A stretch of 27,842 nucleotides of DNA from CAZFYZ01 sp964523735 (GCA_964523735.1 CAZFYZ010000040.1:1-27842), one strand, 5' to 3'; numbered from the stretch's first letter, positions 7,736-15,730 are shown. The notes: a model not told the origin generated them from the letters alone. Translations and numbers: made by a program.

Positions 7736-8785
7736 TCACAAGATCGAGGCTCTTCCCCCCCGTATCAGGTTCCTGCAACTGAGCTCCTCGATAGTGCGCA
7801 CGCCCGTGCAGAACATGATCGTGGCCAACTCCTCCCGGATCTGCGACAGGGTGTCGTGGAGCATCTCAGCAGAGACCGCTGCCGCTTTGAGTAGAGTCAG
7901 CGCCATCCCCGCGGCATCCGCGCCAAGTATGATCGACTTCGCGATGTCCTCCCCGGAACGCACGCCTCCACTGGCGATAAGAGCCAGACCCGGGCCTGCC
8001 TCCTTGGCCGCGATCAGGCTGTCAACCGTGGGTATCCCCCATTCCCCAAGTGCACTCAGTCCAGGCTCGACACTCCGCAGACTCTCGACCTTGGCCCACG
8101 ATGTTCCGCCGGCCCCTGCAACGTCTATGCAGGCCACACCCGCCTCAGCTATGAGCGACGCAGCCCTGCCTGATATTCCATGCCCGACCTCCTTCACGAT
8201 CACAGGCACGTCGAGCGCCTCACATACTCGTGCTATGCGGCCGGCGATGTCGCGGAAGTTGGTGTTGCCGTTCGGCTGGACACACTCCTGGAGCGGGTTT
8301 ATGTGCAGGATGAGCGCGTCCGCGCCGATCATCTCGACTGCTCTGCGGCAGGCTTCAACCCCGCAACCGTTGTTGAGCTGAACCGCCCCCAGATTGGCGA
8401 AGAGGAGGATGTCTGGAGCGATGTCTCTCACACGAAATGTATCGGCAAGGCTGTCGTCCTCAAGCGCAACGCGTTGACTGCCGACTCCCATCGCAATACC
8501 GAACGACTGAGCCGCCTCCGCAAATAGCTGGTTGTAGTGCAGCCCCTCAGTCGTGCCCCCTGTCATGGACGAGATCACCAATGGCATCCCGAGTCGCTTA
8601 CCTAAGAGCGTAGTCGAGGTATCCACTTCGCTGCGGTCGATCTCCGGCAGGGCCTCGTAAGGAATCGTGTACCGCTCGAAGCCGGTCGTGATCGAGTGGA
8701 ACTCCACGTCCTCGTGGAGGGCGATCTGCAAGTGATCCCGCTTGCGCTGGGTGTTCTCAGATACCCTGACGAATGACAATCTCAT
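7736..8785 (-). CDS. fni: Isopentenyl-diphosphate delta-isomerase, type 2 (FMN)
   Basis: It interconverts IPP and DMAPP with FMN and NADPH, the precursors of all isoprenoids. The length of 349 aa is typical. Family motifs include RKRDHL (14-19), ISSMTGG (71-77), AMGVGSQR (98-105), HINPLQE (161-167) and DVAGAGGTSW. The start ATG lies 29 bases inside the 3' end of dxs; TTG 8779 is an alternative. Pairing with dxs shows the MEP route supplies isoprenoids, with this enzyme balancing the two products. It is the last gene of the - strand cluster, and no terminator is seen before the convergent neighbour. Confidence 0.95.
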   Translation of the reverse strand: MRLSFVRVSENTQRKRDHLQIALHEDVEFHSITTGFERYTIPYEALPEIDRSEVDTSTTLLGKRLGMPLVISSMTGGTTEGLHYNQLFAEAAQSFGIAMGVGSQRVALEDDSLADTFRVRDIAPDILLFANLGAVQLNNGCGVEACRRAVEMIGADALILHINPLQECVQPNGNTNFRDIAGRIARVCEALDVPVIVKEVGHGISGRAASLIAEAGVACIDVAGAGGTSWAKVESLRSVEPGLSALGEWGIPTVDSLIAAKEAGPGLALIASGGVRSGEDIAKSIILGADAAGMALTLLKAAAVSAEMLHDTLSQIREELATIMFCTGVRTIEELSCRNLIRGGRASIL

Positions 8786-10697
8786 CCTCTCGATCGAGCG
8801 GCGACGGAATAGTGATCCCGGACATCAACAGTGCGCGATTCACGGCTTCCACTATGCCTTGAGTAGTCAGACCACAGCCAGCAAGCAGCTCCGATGACTT
8901 GCCGTGCTGTACGAATGTTGGCTGAATGGCGAGTGTCTCTATGCTGCACCCGAGGGCGCGGTTCTTGACCAGGCACTCCAGGACTGCGCTCGCGAAGCCT
9001 CCCTCGGCCGAGTTCTCCTCAACAACCACCATTGCCCTGCACTGCGTGGCGGCCGCGACGATGGTGGCTTCGTCGAGAGGCTTCACAAAGCGGGCGTCGA
9101 TCACCCTCGCGCCGACCCCGAGTGCCGCGAGTTCCACCGCCGCCTGGAGAGCACAGTTCACAACCGGGCCGACCGCAATGATAGCGGCCAGGTTGCCCTC
9201 CGTGAGAACATCCGCCTTTCCGATCACAACCTTCCTCATCGTCTTCGGGCGTGTGCCGCGAGCCTCGCCCCTGGGGTAGCGAATCGCGACGGGCCCGTCG
9301 ATGCACACGGATGTGTAGAGCATGTCGCCCAACTCGGCCGCGTCTCTCGGGACCATGATTGTGAGGTTGGGAATGTGCCTCAGGTAGCTCAGGTCGAAGA
9401 CTCCGTGGTGTGTCGGGCCATCCTCACCCACGAATCCTGCGCGGTCGATCGCGAAGATCACCGGCAGGTTCTGCAGGCAGACATCGTGCACGATCTGATC
9501 GTAAGCCCGCTGCAGGAAAGTGGAGTATATCGCGACCACAGGCTTCGCGCCGGCCGACGCCAACCCAGCCGCAAAAGTGACCGAGTGCTGCTCGGCAATC
9601 CCCACATTGAAGAACCGCGAGGGATACTTCTTAGCGAAGGCGGTCAGGCCGACTCCATCCGGCATCGCAGCAGTGATGGCCACGATCTTAGGGTTGCGCT
9701 TGGCAATCTGGAGAAGAGAGCGGCTGAACGCGTCCGTGTAGGTGCGGCGGCCCTTGTCATTCGACTTTCCGTTAGATGCGTTGAACGGCCCCACCCCGTG
9801 ATAGCGCCTGGGTCTGTGCTCCGCACGGTCGTAGCCTTTGCCCTTGGTTGTAACAACGTGCAGCAGGACAGGGCCTTTCATGTTACGCGCGCGGCCGATC
9901 AGGTCCCTCAGGTCGCCGATGTCATGCCCATCGATCGGCCCGAAGTAGTGGAAGCCCAGTGCCTCGAAGATCGTGCCGCTCGTGGGCGAGACCCAGTTCG
10001 TGAGGCCGCGTCTGAGCATCTGGCCCGTCTTTCTGAAGAAGCCTGCGCCAACCGGCAGGTAACGGAAGACTCGTTCAGCACTGTCCTCCATGCTCTGGTA
10101 GAGCGGCATCGCCCTGAGCCGGGAGATATGCGTCGCGAGTCCTCCGATGCTTGGCGATATCGACATCCGGTTGTCGTTGAGGATTACGAGCAGATCCGCC
10201 TTGGATGCTCCGGCATTGTTGATCGCTTCCCAGGCCATCCCACCACCCAATGCGCCATCACCTACGACTGCAGTGACCCGATACTTTTCGCCCGCAAGAT
10301 CGCGTCCGTGCGCTATGCCGAGTGCGGCTGAGATCGCTGTTGACGCGTGGCCGGTGGCGAACGCGTCGTAGGGGCTCTCGGACGGTTTGGGAAACCCGCT
10401 GATCCCGCCCAAGCGCCTCAGCGTGTGGAAACGGTCGAGTCTGTCAGTAAGCAACTTATACGCGTAGCACTGATGGCCAACGTCCCAAATGATCCGATCA
10501 TCCGGGACATCCATCACCGCCAGCAGCGCCAGCGTCAGCTCCACAACCCCTAGACAAGGGGCCAGATGGCCGCCGTTTGTGCTCACAACGTCTATTATGA
10601 GGTCCCTGACCTCCTCCGCGACCTTGAGCATCTCCTGGTTCGAGAGCCGCTTCAGGTCGTCGGGCAGCGCGAGGGACCGAAGGATACCGCCCTGCAT
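8757..10697 (-). CDS. dxs: 1-deoxy-D-xylulose-5-phosphate synthase
   Basis: This thiamine-diphosphate enzyme condenses pyruvate and glyceraldehyde 3-phosphate, the first step of the MEP pathway. The length of 646 aa is normal. The sequence shows the TPP motif GDGALGGG (146-153) to NDN (174-176), NGGHLAP (41-47), DVGHQCYAYK and the transketolase-like half with VGIAEQHSVTFAAGLA and RAGFVGEDGPTHHG. I chose ATG 10697, which has AAGGTG 5 bases upstream and gives the usual N-terminus LPDDLKRL. A longer frame to 10793 has no family match in its extra 32 residues. The 3' end overlaps fni by 29 bases. The pilin gene lies 134 bases upstream. Confidence 0.96.
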   Translation of the reverse strand: MQGGILRSLALPDDLKRLSNQEMLKVAEEVRDLIIDVVSTNGGHLAPCLGVVELTLALLAVMDVPDDRIIWDVGHQCYAYKLLTDRLDRFHTLRRLGGISGFPKPSESPYDAFATGHASTAISAALGIAHGRDLAGEKYRVTAVVGDGALGGGMAWEAINNAGASKADLLVILNDNRMSISPSIGGLATHISRLRAMPLYQSMEDSAERVFRYLPVGAGFFRKTGQMLRRGLTNWVSPTSGTIFEALGFHYFGPIDGHDIGDLRDLIGRARNMKGPVLLHVVTTKGKGYDRAEHRPRRYHGVGPFNASNGKSNDKGRRTYTDAFSRSLLQIAKRNPKIVAITAAMPDGVGLTAFAKKYPSRFFNVGIAEQHSVTFAAGLASAGAKPVVAIYSTFLQRAYDQIVHDVCLQNLPVIFAIDRAGFVGEDGPTHHGVFDLSYLRHIPNLTIMVPRDAAELGDMLYTSVCIDGPVAIRYPRGEARGTRPKTMRKVVIGKADVLTEGNLAAIIAVGPVVNCALQAAVELAALGVGARVIDARFVKPLDEATIVAAATQCRAMVVVEENSAEGGFASAVLECLVKNRALGCSIETLAIQPTFVQHGKSSELLAGCGLTTQGIVEAVNRALLMSGITIPSPLDREDEIVIRQGI

Positions 10698-10831
10698 CTG
10701 ATCACCTTCAGGGGTCCGAACACCAGAGGGCGGGCCGGACTCGCCCACGATGATTACCTTTGCCTTATGTTCCCAGGCGGGATTGAGGGGCAAACCTGAG
10801 TGCGTGGCGGTGAGCCCTGATGGAGGTTAGG

Positions 10832-10999
10832 CTACCGACACACGAGGCAGTGATCGGTCGAGGCTAGATGAACACCGAGCAGGGAGGCAACTGCAAGCGA
10901 GACTGCGGCAACCAGGGCGAGAAACAGGGTGTACTCTACCATGGTGGTGCCGGATCGGCTTTGGCAGAGTCCGGCAAGGCGGATGATCAGGCTCTGCAT
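10832..10999 (-). CDS. Flp/Fap-type IVb pilin, orphan
   Basis: This 55-residue protein has the Flp pilin layout: a short basic leader ending in Gly17, then TTMVEYTLFLALVAAVS. Glu and Tyr sit at positions +5 and +6 of the mature peptide, followed by one hydrophobic helix (about 24-42). A TadV/PilD-type prepilin peptidase would cut after Gly17. The start ATG 10999 has GGAG 9 bases upstream. No tad assembly genes (ATPase, secretin, platform, peptidase) are in the window, so assembly must depend on genes elsewhere. The C-terminus DHCLVCR has two cysteines. It lies between plsC and dxs, to which it has no obvious functional link. Confidence 0.7.
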   Translation of the reverse strand: MQSLIIRLAGLCQSRSGTTMVEYTLFLALVAAVSLAVASLLGVHLASTDHCLVCR

Positions 11000-11035
11000 C
11001 AAGTGCGTCTCCAAGAATGCCTGATTGCTGTTCGG

Positions 11036-11063
11036 CGCGGGTCACATTATTCATGTACCCGCG
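11036..11063. other. Hairpin between plsC and the pilin gene
   Basis: CGCGGGT (11036-11042) pairs with ACCCGCG (11057-11063). The stem continues inside as ACAT/ATGT after one unpaired C, with a 5-base loop. There is no T tract on either strand, so it is not a simple intrinsic terminator. It may be an operator or RNA processing signal for the pilin gene. Confidence 0.45.
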
Positions 11064-11070
11064 AGGTGAC

Positions 11071-11089
11071 CTACAGCATCACGCTGTAG
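11071..11089. other. Hairpin across the plsC stop codon
   Basis: CTACAGC (11071-11077) and GCTGTAG (11083-11089) form a perfect 7-bp stem around ATCAC. It includes the plsC stop codon. No T tract follows on the - strand; a second hairpin starts 8 bases further on. Confidence 0.45.
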
Positions 11090-11714
11090 AATCTATGGAA
11101 GCCCGATGCTCGTCCAGCATCTCCCCAATCCTCTGCATAATCCTCTTGCCCACCTCATCGAGCGCCTCGCGTCCGCCTTGGGCGTAGAGGTCGTCGAGGT
11201 GGACGGGGCGGCCGTAGATGACCTTGATGCGGCTGAAGCGGAAGAAGATCGAGTGAGGCGGGAGCAGCTTCTCCGTGTTGATAAGCGCGACGGGGATCAC
11301 CGGGACCTTGGCGCGGAGGGCGATCATGCCCACCCCCGGCTGAGCCGGCAGTAGCTCAACTGGATTGAGATTGCGCTGGCCTTCGGGAAACATCCCGACG
11401 ACTTCACCGTGCTGGAGAAGATCGATCGCCTGCTTAAGCGCGGCGCGGTCGGCAGTGTGCTGCCTGACCGGGAATGCCCCAACGCCCCTTATCAGGAACC
11501 CCAGCACCGGTATCCGGAAGAGCGGCTCCTTGGCCATGAAGTGCACCGGCCTCGGGCACCCGCCGCCTAGCGCGGGCGGGTCGATGTAGCTGACGTGGTT
11601 GCCACACAGCAGAACGCCGCCCTTCTTGGGGATGTTCTCACGCCCGATCACGGTCCAGCGGCCGAACAGCCGGCAGATCGAAGCGCACAGAGTTTTACCA
11701 ATCCAGTAGAGCAT
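11079..11714 (-). CDS. plsC: 1-acylglycerol-3-phosphate acyltransferase
   Basis: It transfers an acyl chain to lysophosphatidic acid at the inner membrane to make phosphatidic acid. The 211-residue protein has the acyltransferase motifs: NHVSYIDPP with H40 and D45, GVGAFPVRQ (77-85), and FPEGQRN (109-115), where the family usually has FPEGTRS. A third region, VPVIPVALINTEKL, follows. Its ATG overlaps the antitoxin stop codon by one base (TAATG), so the two are co-translated. The cmk-plsC order is common in bacteria; here an antitoxin gene lies between them. Confidence 0.93.
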   Translation of the reverse strand: MLYWIGKTLCASICRLFGRWTVIGRENIPKKGGVLLCGNHVSYIDPPALGGGCPRPVHFMAKEPLFRIPVLGFLIRGVGAFPVRQHTADRAALKQAIDLLQHGEVVGMFPEGQRNLNPVELLPAQPGVGMIALRAKVPVIPVALINTEKLLPPHSIFFRFSRIKVIYGRPVHLDDLYAQGGREALDEVGKRIMQRIGEMLDEHRASIDSTA

Positions 11715-11848
11715 TAGGCTTCCAAGATAGGGCGGATGATTGCGATGGGCACGCCCCGTTTGGTGACCACAACCTCCTCGCCCTGTTTGACTAGGGCAAG
11801 GTAAGCGCCAAGTCTTTTCCTCAACAAGGTCACACTAACCACGACCAT
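11714..11848 (-). CDS. Phd/YefM-family antitoxin, short, no toxin partner
   Basis: This 44-residue protein reads as the N-terminal DNA-binding part of a Phd/YefM antitoxin: VSVTLLRKRLGAYLALVKQG, then EEVVVTKRGVPIAIIRPI. ATG 11848 has AGGAG 7 bases upstream. The C-terminal toxin-binding tail usual in this family is nearly absent. No toxin gene (PIN, Doc, RelE or YoeB type) is on either side; cmk precedes it and plsC follows with a 1-base overlap. It may be an orphan regulator, a remnant, or partner of a distant toxin. Confidence 0.75.
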   Translation of the reverse strand: MVVVSVTLLRKRLGAYLALVKQGEEVVVTKRGVPIAIIRPILEA

Positions 11849-11878
11849 TGAACCACTCCTACTGATCCTCTCGTATCC

Positions 11879-11910
11879 CTTTTCGCGTTTTCGCTCTCTC
11901 GCGCTTTCGC
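11879..11910 (-). repeat. Four-unit octamer array between cmk and the antitoxin
   Basis: Read on the - strand, the units are GCGAAAGC, GCGAGAGA, GCGAAAAC and GCGAAAAG. The array begins 2 bases after the cmk stop codon. It resembles one arm of the hairpin between def and priA, including a nearby CTCCC on the same side, but no opposing arm is present. Confidence 0.7.
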
Positions 11911-11912
11911 GA

Positions 11913-12593
11913 TTAGGTCTCCCCTGCCGTCTTCTGATCATGCACAGCGACTACTGCATCTATGACCTGGTCCAGAGTCAGTGGGTCGGTCTCGATGAGG
12001 ATGGCGTCCGAGGCCCGCCTGAGAGGAGCGTGGGTGCGGGAGCTGTCGCGCAGGTCGCGTTCGGCGATCTCTGACGCAATCTGCTGCATGTCAGCCTCGA
12101 TGCCCTTGGCCTGGAGTTCTTCGGTGCGACGACGCGCACGCTCGGTCGCCGAAGCAGTCAGGAAGACTTTGACCTCGGCATTCGGAAACACGACGGTGCC
12201 GATGTCGCGGCCCTCCATCACGATCCCGCCCTGCTCGCCCATCTTGCGCTGCAGGTCCACCAACCGCTTGCGAACGCCTTTGATGGCGCTGACCGGCGAG
12301 GATAGACGCGTAGCCTCGGGCGTGCGAATGGCCTGAGTGACATCCTCACCATCAGCGAAGATGTGCTGATCCTCTCCGATCTTCTCGAAGTGGATATCCA
12401 GCCGATTCGCGAGCGCGGCGATTTTGGAGTGATCCGAGACGGCGATCCCCTCCTGGATCACACGCCACGCAACCGCGCGATACATCGCCCCGGTGTCGAT
12501 ATACAAGTATCCAAGCCTCTCGGCGACCCCTCGTGCGACCGTGCTCTTGCCTGCGCCCGCGGGCCCGTCGATGGCCACTATTGGTTTGCTCAT
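11913..12593 (-). CDS. cmk: Cytidylate kinase
   Basis: It phosphorylates CMP and dCMP to the diphosphates using ATP. The 226-residue protein has the P-loop GPAGAGKST (10-18), the CMP-site DTGAMYRA (33-40), GRDIGTVVFPNAEVKVFL and the lid region with RDLRDSSRTHAPLRRA. Its start overlaps the tyrA stop (ATGA). In many bacteria aroA lies between tyrA and cmk; here it is missing. Confidence 0.96.
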   Translation of the reverse strand: MSKPIVAIDGPAGAGKSTVARGVAERLGYLYIDTGAMYRAVAWRVIQEGIAVSDHSKIAALANRLDIHFEKIGEDQHIFADGEDVTQAIRTPEATRLSSPVSAIKGVRKRLVDLQRKMGEQGGIVMEGRDIGTVVFPNAEVKVFLTASATERARRRTEELQAKGIEADMQQIASEIAERDLRDSSRTHAPLRRASDAILIETDPLTLDQVIDAVVAVHDQKTAGET

Positions 12594-13483
12594 TTCTTCA
12601 TTCTCAGGAAAGCCTGCCTGACCTCTCGGGCCTCGGTGAAGAAACGCATAACAGCTTCCTCATCGCCCGATGCCAATACAGACTTGAAATCGGCCAGGCT
12701 TATCTCCAGCTCTCCAATCGCCTCAATGATGGAGGCTGCATTGGTGAGGCATATGTCGCGCCATATCTCCGGCGGGCTGTCAGATATGCGGGTGAGGTCT
12801 CTGAAGCTCCCCGCCGCCAACTTCAGCGCCTTGGCGGAGCCGCTGGATGGATTCGATACAGCGTGCAGTAGTGCCGCGGACATCGTGTGCGGCAGATGGC
12901 TGATCAAAGCAACGGCTCGGTCGTGTTCGGTCGGGTCCAGGACCTCAACGCGGGCGCCAACCCCCTCCGCAAATGCTGTCATCCTGCCAAGCGTGGCAAG
13001 CTCGTTCTCTTCGGTGGGCGTGAGCACATAAGTCGCACCAACGAACAGGTCAGGAAACGCAGCCTCGACCCCCGCCTCTTCGGAGCCCGCCATCGGATGC
13101 CCGCCGATGAACTCGCAGCCATCCGGAATCACCGCGTTAGCCTGGTCAACGATATGATGCTTGGTGCTGCCGACATCAGTCACGACGGCCCCGGGTTTCA
13201 GCGCCGCAGCCATCTTCGCCAGCGTCGGCACAACCGTCCGCACAGGCGTGCAGATGATGACCAGGTCGGCCTCGGCGGCGCCATTCTCAAGATCGAGTGT
13301 ATACTCGTCGATTGCCCCGAGTATCTTCGCCCGCATCAGCTTCTGTTCGGAACGGCCAATGCCAACTACTCGCCACGCGAGGCCGTTCTTCTTCGCCGCC
13401 ATCCCAAGCGAGCCGCCAATAAGGCCCACGCCGACGATGGCGACCGTATCGAAGATGATGCTGGCTGCCTGCTCTCGCGGCAT
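12590..13483 (-). CDS. tyrA: Prephenate dehydrogenase
   Basis: It converts prephenate to 4-hydroxyphenylpyruvate with NAD(P)+ for tyrosine synthesis, though arogenate could also be the substrate. The 297 aa start with a Rossmann motif GVGLIGGSLG (18-27). GGHPMAGSEEAG and the active-site segment EHDRAVALISHLPHTMSAAL follow. There is no ACT domain at the C-terminus, so feedback control by tyrosine through that domain is not expected. The start overlaps the aroF stop by one base (TGATG). Confidence 0.94.
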   Translation of the reverse strand: MPREQAASIIFDTVAIVGVGLIGGSLGMAAKKNGLAWRVVGIGRSEQKLMRAKILGAIDEYTLDLENGAAEADLVIICTPVRTVVPTLAKMAAALKPGAVVTDVGSTKHHIVDQANAVIPDGCEFIGGHPMAGSEEAGVEAAFPDLFVGATYVLTPTEENELATLGRMTAFAEGVGARVEVLDPTEHDRAVALISHLPHTMSAALLHAVSNPSSGSAKALKLAAGSFRDLTRISDSPPEIWRDICLTNAASIIEAIGELEISLADFKSVLASGDEEAVMRFFTEAREVRQAFLRMKK

Positions 13484-14505
13484 CAGACGTATCTGCCCAC
13501 CGCGCGGGCTATCGCGGTCAGTTCGCCCATCAGGCTGGAGAAGTGATCGGGGGTCAGCGACTGAGCGCCGTCCTTGAGGGCTTTGTCAGGATGAGCGTGG
13601 ACTTCGATCATCAGGCCATCCGCTCCCGCCGCGACCGCCGCTTTGGCGACAGGGGAGACTAGTTGACGCTTGCCGGTGCCATGGCTGGGATCGGCGAATA
13701 TCGGCAGATGGCTCAGACCAAGAACAGCAGGTATGCTAGCCACATCGAAGGTGTTGCGCGTATAGGTCTCGAACGTGCGAATGCCGCGCTCGCAGAGGAT
13801 GATCTGATAGTTGCCGCGGTTGGCGATGTATTCCGCCGCCTGCAGCCACTCCTCGATTGTGGAGGACATACCGCGCTTGAGCATCACAGGCATCTTCAGG
13901 GTTCCCACTTCCTCCAGAAGCGAGAAGTTGGTCATGTTGCGCGTGCCGACCTGGAGGATGTCCGCGTACTTCGCGACCAACTCGACGTCGCGAGTGTCCA
14001 TGACTTCGGTCACGATGGGCATGCCCGTCGCTTCGCGTGCGGTGGCAAGAATCTTGAGCGCTTCCTCACCAAGGCCGTGGAAGCTGTAGGGAGAGGTGCT
14101 GGGCTTGAACGCGCCGCCCCTGAGGATCGAGGCTCCGGCCGCCTTCACCGCCTTTGCGACCTCGAGGGTCTGCTCCTCGGTCTCGACCGAGCAAGGTCCC
14201 GCCATCAGCACGATCTTCTGCCCACCGATATCTACGCCACGGACCTTGATGATGGTCTTGTCGGGGTGGAACTCTCGGCCGACCACTTTGTAGGGCTTGA
14301 GGATCGGCACCACGCGCTCGATGTAATCCAGAGTCGAGAGCTGCTCGGCGATCATCGGCTTCGCGTCGTCGTGCGCGCCGATCACGCCGACTATGGTCTT
14401 CTCCACGCCCTTGGAGAGGTGTATGCCGTAGCCGCGCTCTTTGAGGTTCCCTACAAGCTCGTCAACATCCGCATCTGTCGCCGATGGTGCTAGTATGATT
14501 ATCAT
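13483..14505 (-). CDS. aroF: DAHP synthase, type I-beta
   Basis: It joins phosphoenolpyruvate and erythrose 4-phosphate, the first step of the shikimate pathway. At 340 aa it is the I-beta form with an N-terminal ferredoxin-like regulatory domain (about 1-65), followed by the barrel. Barrel motifs are LMAGPCSVETEEQ (GPCSVE at 103-108), LRGGAFKPSTSPYSF, TEVMD, QVGTRNMTNF, MLKRGMSST, CERGIRTFE and DPSHGTG. The usual KPRTSP motif reads KPSTSP: residue 136 is Ser (codon 14100-14098, AGC) in place of Arg, and SFQG reads SFHG. Its start overlaps hisC by 4 bases. It lies in the hisC-aroF-tyrA unit for aromatic amino acids. Confidence 0.95.
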   Translation of the reverse strand: MIIILAPSATDADVDELVGNLKERGYGIHLSKGVEKTIVGVIGAHDDAKPMIAEQLSTLDYIERVVPILKPYKVVGREFHPDKTIIKVRGVDIGGQKIVLMAGPCSVETEEQTLEVAKAVKAAGASILRGGAFKPSTSPYSFHGLGEEALKILATAREATGMPIVTEVMDTRDVELVAKYADILQVGTRNMTNFSLLEEVGTLKMPVMLKRGMSSTIEEWLQAAEYIANRGNYQIILCERGIRTFETYTRNTFDVASIPAVLGLSHLPIFADPSHGTGKRQLVSPVAKAAVAAGADGLMIEVHAHPDKALKDGAQSLTPDHFSSLMGELTAIARAVGRYV

Positions 14506-15602
14506 CTGCCAAGCACCTCGCCAAGCGTTCTGATGAACCGCTCGTTCTGCTCATCCGTGCCGGTCGTGACGCGGATGTGGGTGGGGCAGCCGAAGATATC
14601 GCCCGTGCGGACGATCACGCCGCGCTTCATCAACTCGCGGAACACCATCTGGCAATCGGCCTTGACATCGACCCACAGGAAGTTCGCCTGCGTCGGAGCG
14701 TAGGGCAGGCCCATCTTCTCGAACTCGGCATACATATAGAGCTTCCCACGCTTGTTCAGCTCGCGGGTGCGGGAGACCTGGTAGGGATCGGCGAGGCTGG
14801 CGACGGCTCCAACCTGCGCAATGCTGCTGACATTGAACGGCAGCCGGACGCGCTCCAGCATATCGATGATGTGCGCCGGCGCGACTCCATAGCCCACTCT
14901 GAGCCCCGCGAGCGCATAGATCTTCGAGAACGTGCGCAGGGCGATTACGTTGCGCCCCTGCCTGATCCACTCGATCGAGCGCGTGTAGGCCGGGTCGTCC
15001 GCATACTCATAGTAGGCCTCGTCGAGCACCAGCACGCACCGCTCAGGCAGTTTGTCGAGCACGTTCTCGACTGCATCCGCATCCACGATCGTACCGGTGG
15101 GGTTGTTCGGATTGGTGATGAAGAAGAGCTTAGTGCGCTCGTTGACCTGCGCGAGCATCGCGTCGAGGTCGTGCGTCCAATCCTTGAGCGGGACCATCCG
15201 CGCGGGGCAATCCATCAGCGTGGCAGCGGCCTTATACTGAACGAAACTCGGGTCAGCCTGAACGATCTCATCATCGCCCTCGAGAAGCGCAACGCCGAGG
15301 TAGTGAATGACCTCGTCCGCGCCAGAGCCGAAGATCAGCATATCCGGGTTCACGTCCAGATACTTCGCAACGGACTGCCTCAGTTCGAAACAGCTTCCCT
15401 CCGGATACTGTGCCACGTTCGGCAGCATGGCTTTGATTGCCTCGAGGGCTTTGGGCGATGGCCCCAGTGGATTCTCGTTGGACGCGAGCTTGATGATATC
15501 GTCAATCCCCAGTTCCCGCTTAACTTCCTCGATGGGTTTGCCGGGGACGTAAGGGGTCAGGTTCAGTATACATTTTCTGCAGGAAACACTTGTTTGAGCC
15601 AC
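14502..15602 (-). CDS. hisC: Histidinol-phosphate / aromatic aminotransferase
   Basis: This PLP aminotransferase of the HisC family has 366 aa with LASNENPLGPSP (39-50), FITNPNNPTG (161-170), LDEAYYEY (193-200) and the PLP lysine K227 in TFSKIYALAGLRVGYG. Members act on histidinol phosphate and often also on phenylpyruvate and 4-hydroxyphenylpyruvate. Position directly before aroF and tyrA, with no other his gene in sight, favours a role in tyrosine and phenylalanine synthesis, perhaps besides histidine. The start is GTG 15602 with GAGGAGGG 9 bases upstream; there is no ATG nearby. It is the first gene of its operon, with a promoter candidate at 15629-15658. Confidence 0.92.
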   Translation of the reverse strand: MAQTSVSCRKCILNLTPYVPGKPIEEVKRELGIDDIIKLASNENPLGPSPKALEAIKAMLPNVAQYPEGSCFELRQSVAKYLDVNPDMLIFGSGADEVIHYLGVALLEGDDEIVQADPSFVQYKAAATLMDCPARMVPLKDWTHDLDAMLAQVNERTKLFFITNPNNPTGTIVDADAVENVLDKLPERCVLVLDEAYYEYADDPAYTRSIEWIRQGRNVIALRTFSKIYALAGLRVGYGVAPAHIIDMLERVRLPFNVSSIAQVGAVASLADPYQVSRTRELNKRGKLYMYAEFEKMGLPYAPTQANFLWVDVKADCQMVFRELMKRGVIVRTGDIFGCPTHIRVTTGTDEQNERFIRTLGEVLGR

Positions 15603-15628
15603 GTAAGACAGCCCTCCTCACCTTCAAA

Positions 15629-15658
15629 AGCATAGCACAAAGCCCCCTCCCGTGGCAA
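15629..15658 (-). promoter_or_regulatory. Candidate promoter of the hisC-aroF-tyrA-cmk operon
   Basis: On the - strand TTGCCA (15658-15653), 18 bases, then TATGCT (15634-15629) with TG one base before it, an extended -10. It would give a leader of about 20 bases before the GTG start. Confidence 0.45.
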
Positions 15659-15686
15659 AAGGCGGGCTGCTTGGCCTGAACTCAAT

Positions 15687-15718
15687 CGCGAAATCCCGAA
15701 AGTCAGAAAGGCAGAAAT
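15687..15718 (+). repeat. Four-unit octamer array between fmt and hisC
   Basis: The units are CGCGAAAT, CCCGAAAG, TCAGAAAG and GCAGAAAT, consensus NCNGAAAN. It is a single block with no opposing arm and is more degenerate than the def/priA block. Confidence 0.55.
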
Positions 15719-15730
15719 GGGGGGTTCGGT

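Noticed and set aside
8904..10331. A 475-codon open frame on the + strand
   Set aside because: It lies opposite dxs, whose protein motifs are unmistakable. The antisense frame has no recognisable domain and is open only because of the GC-rich codon pattern.
10698..10793. A 32-residue N-terminal extension of dxs
   Set aside because: It has no similarity to Dxs N-termini, and ATG 10697 has a well-placed ribosome site.
13663..15635. Two long + strand open frames (13663-14493 and 14577-15635)
   Set aside because: They are antisense to aroF and hisC, with His/Arg/Asp-rich composition typical of shadow frames and no family match.
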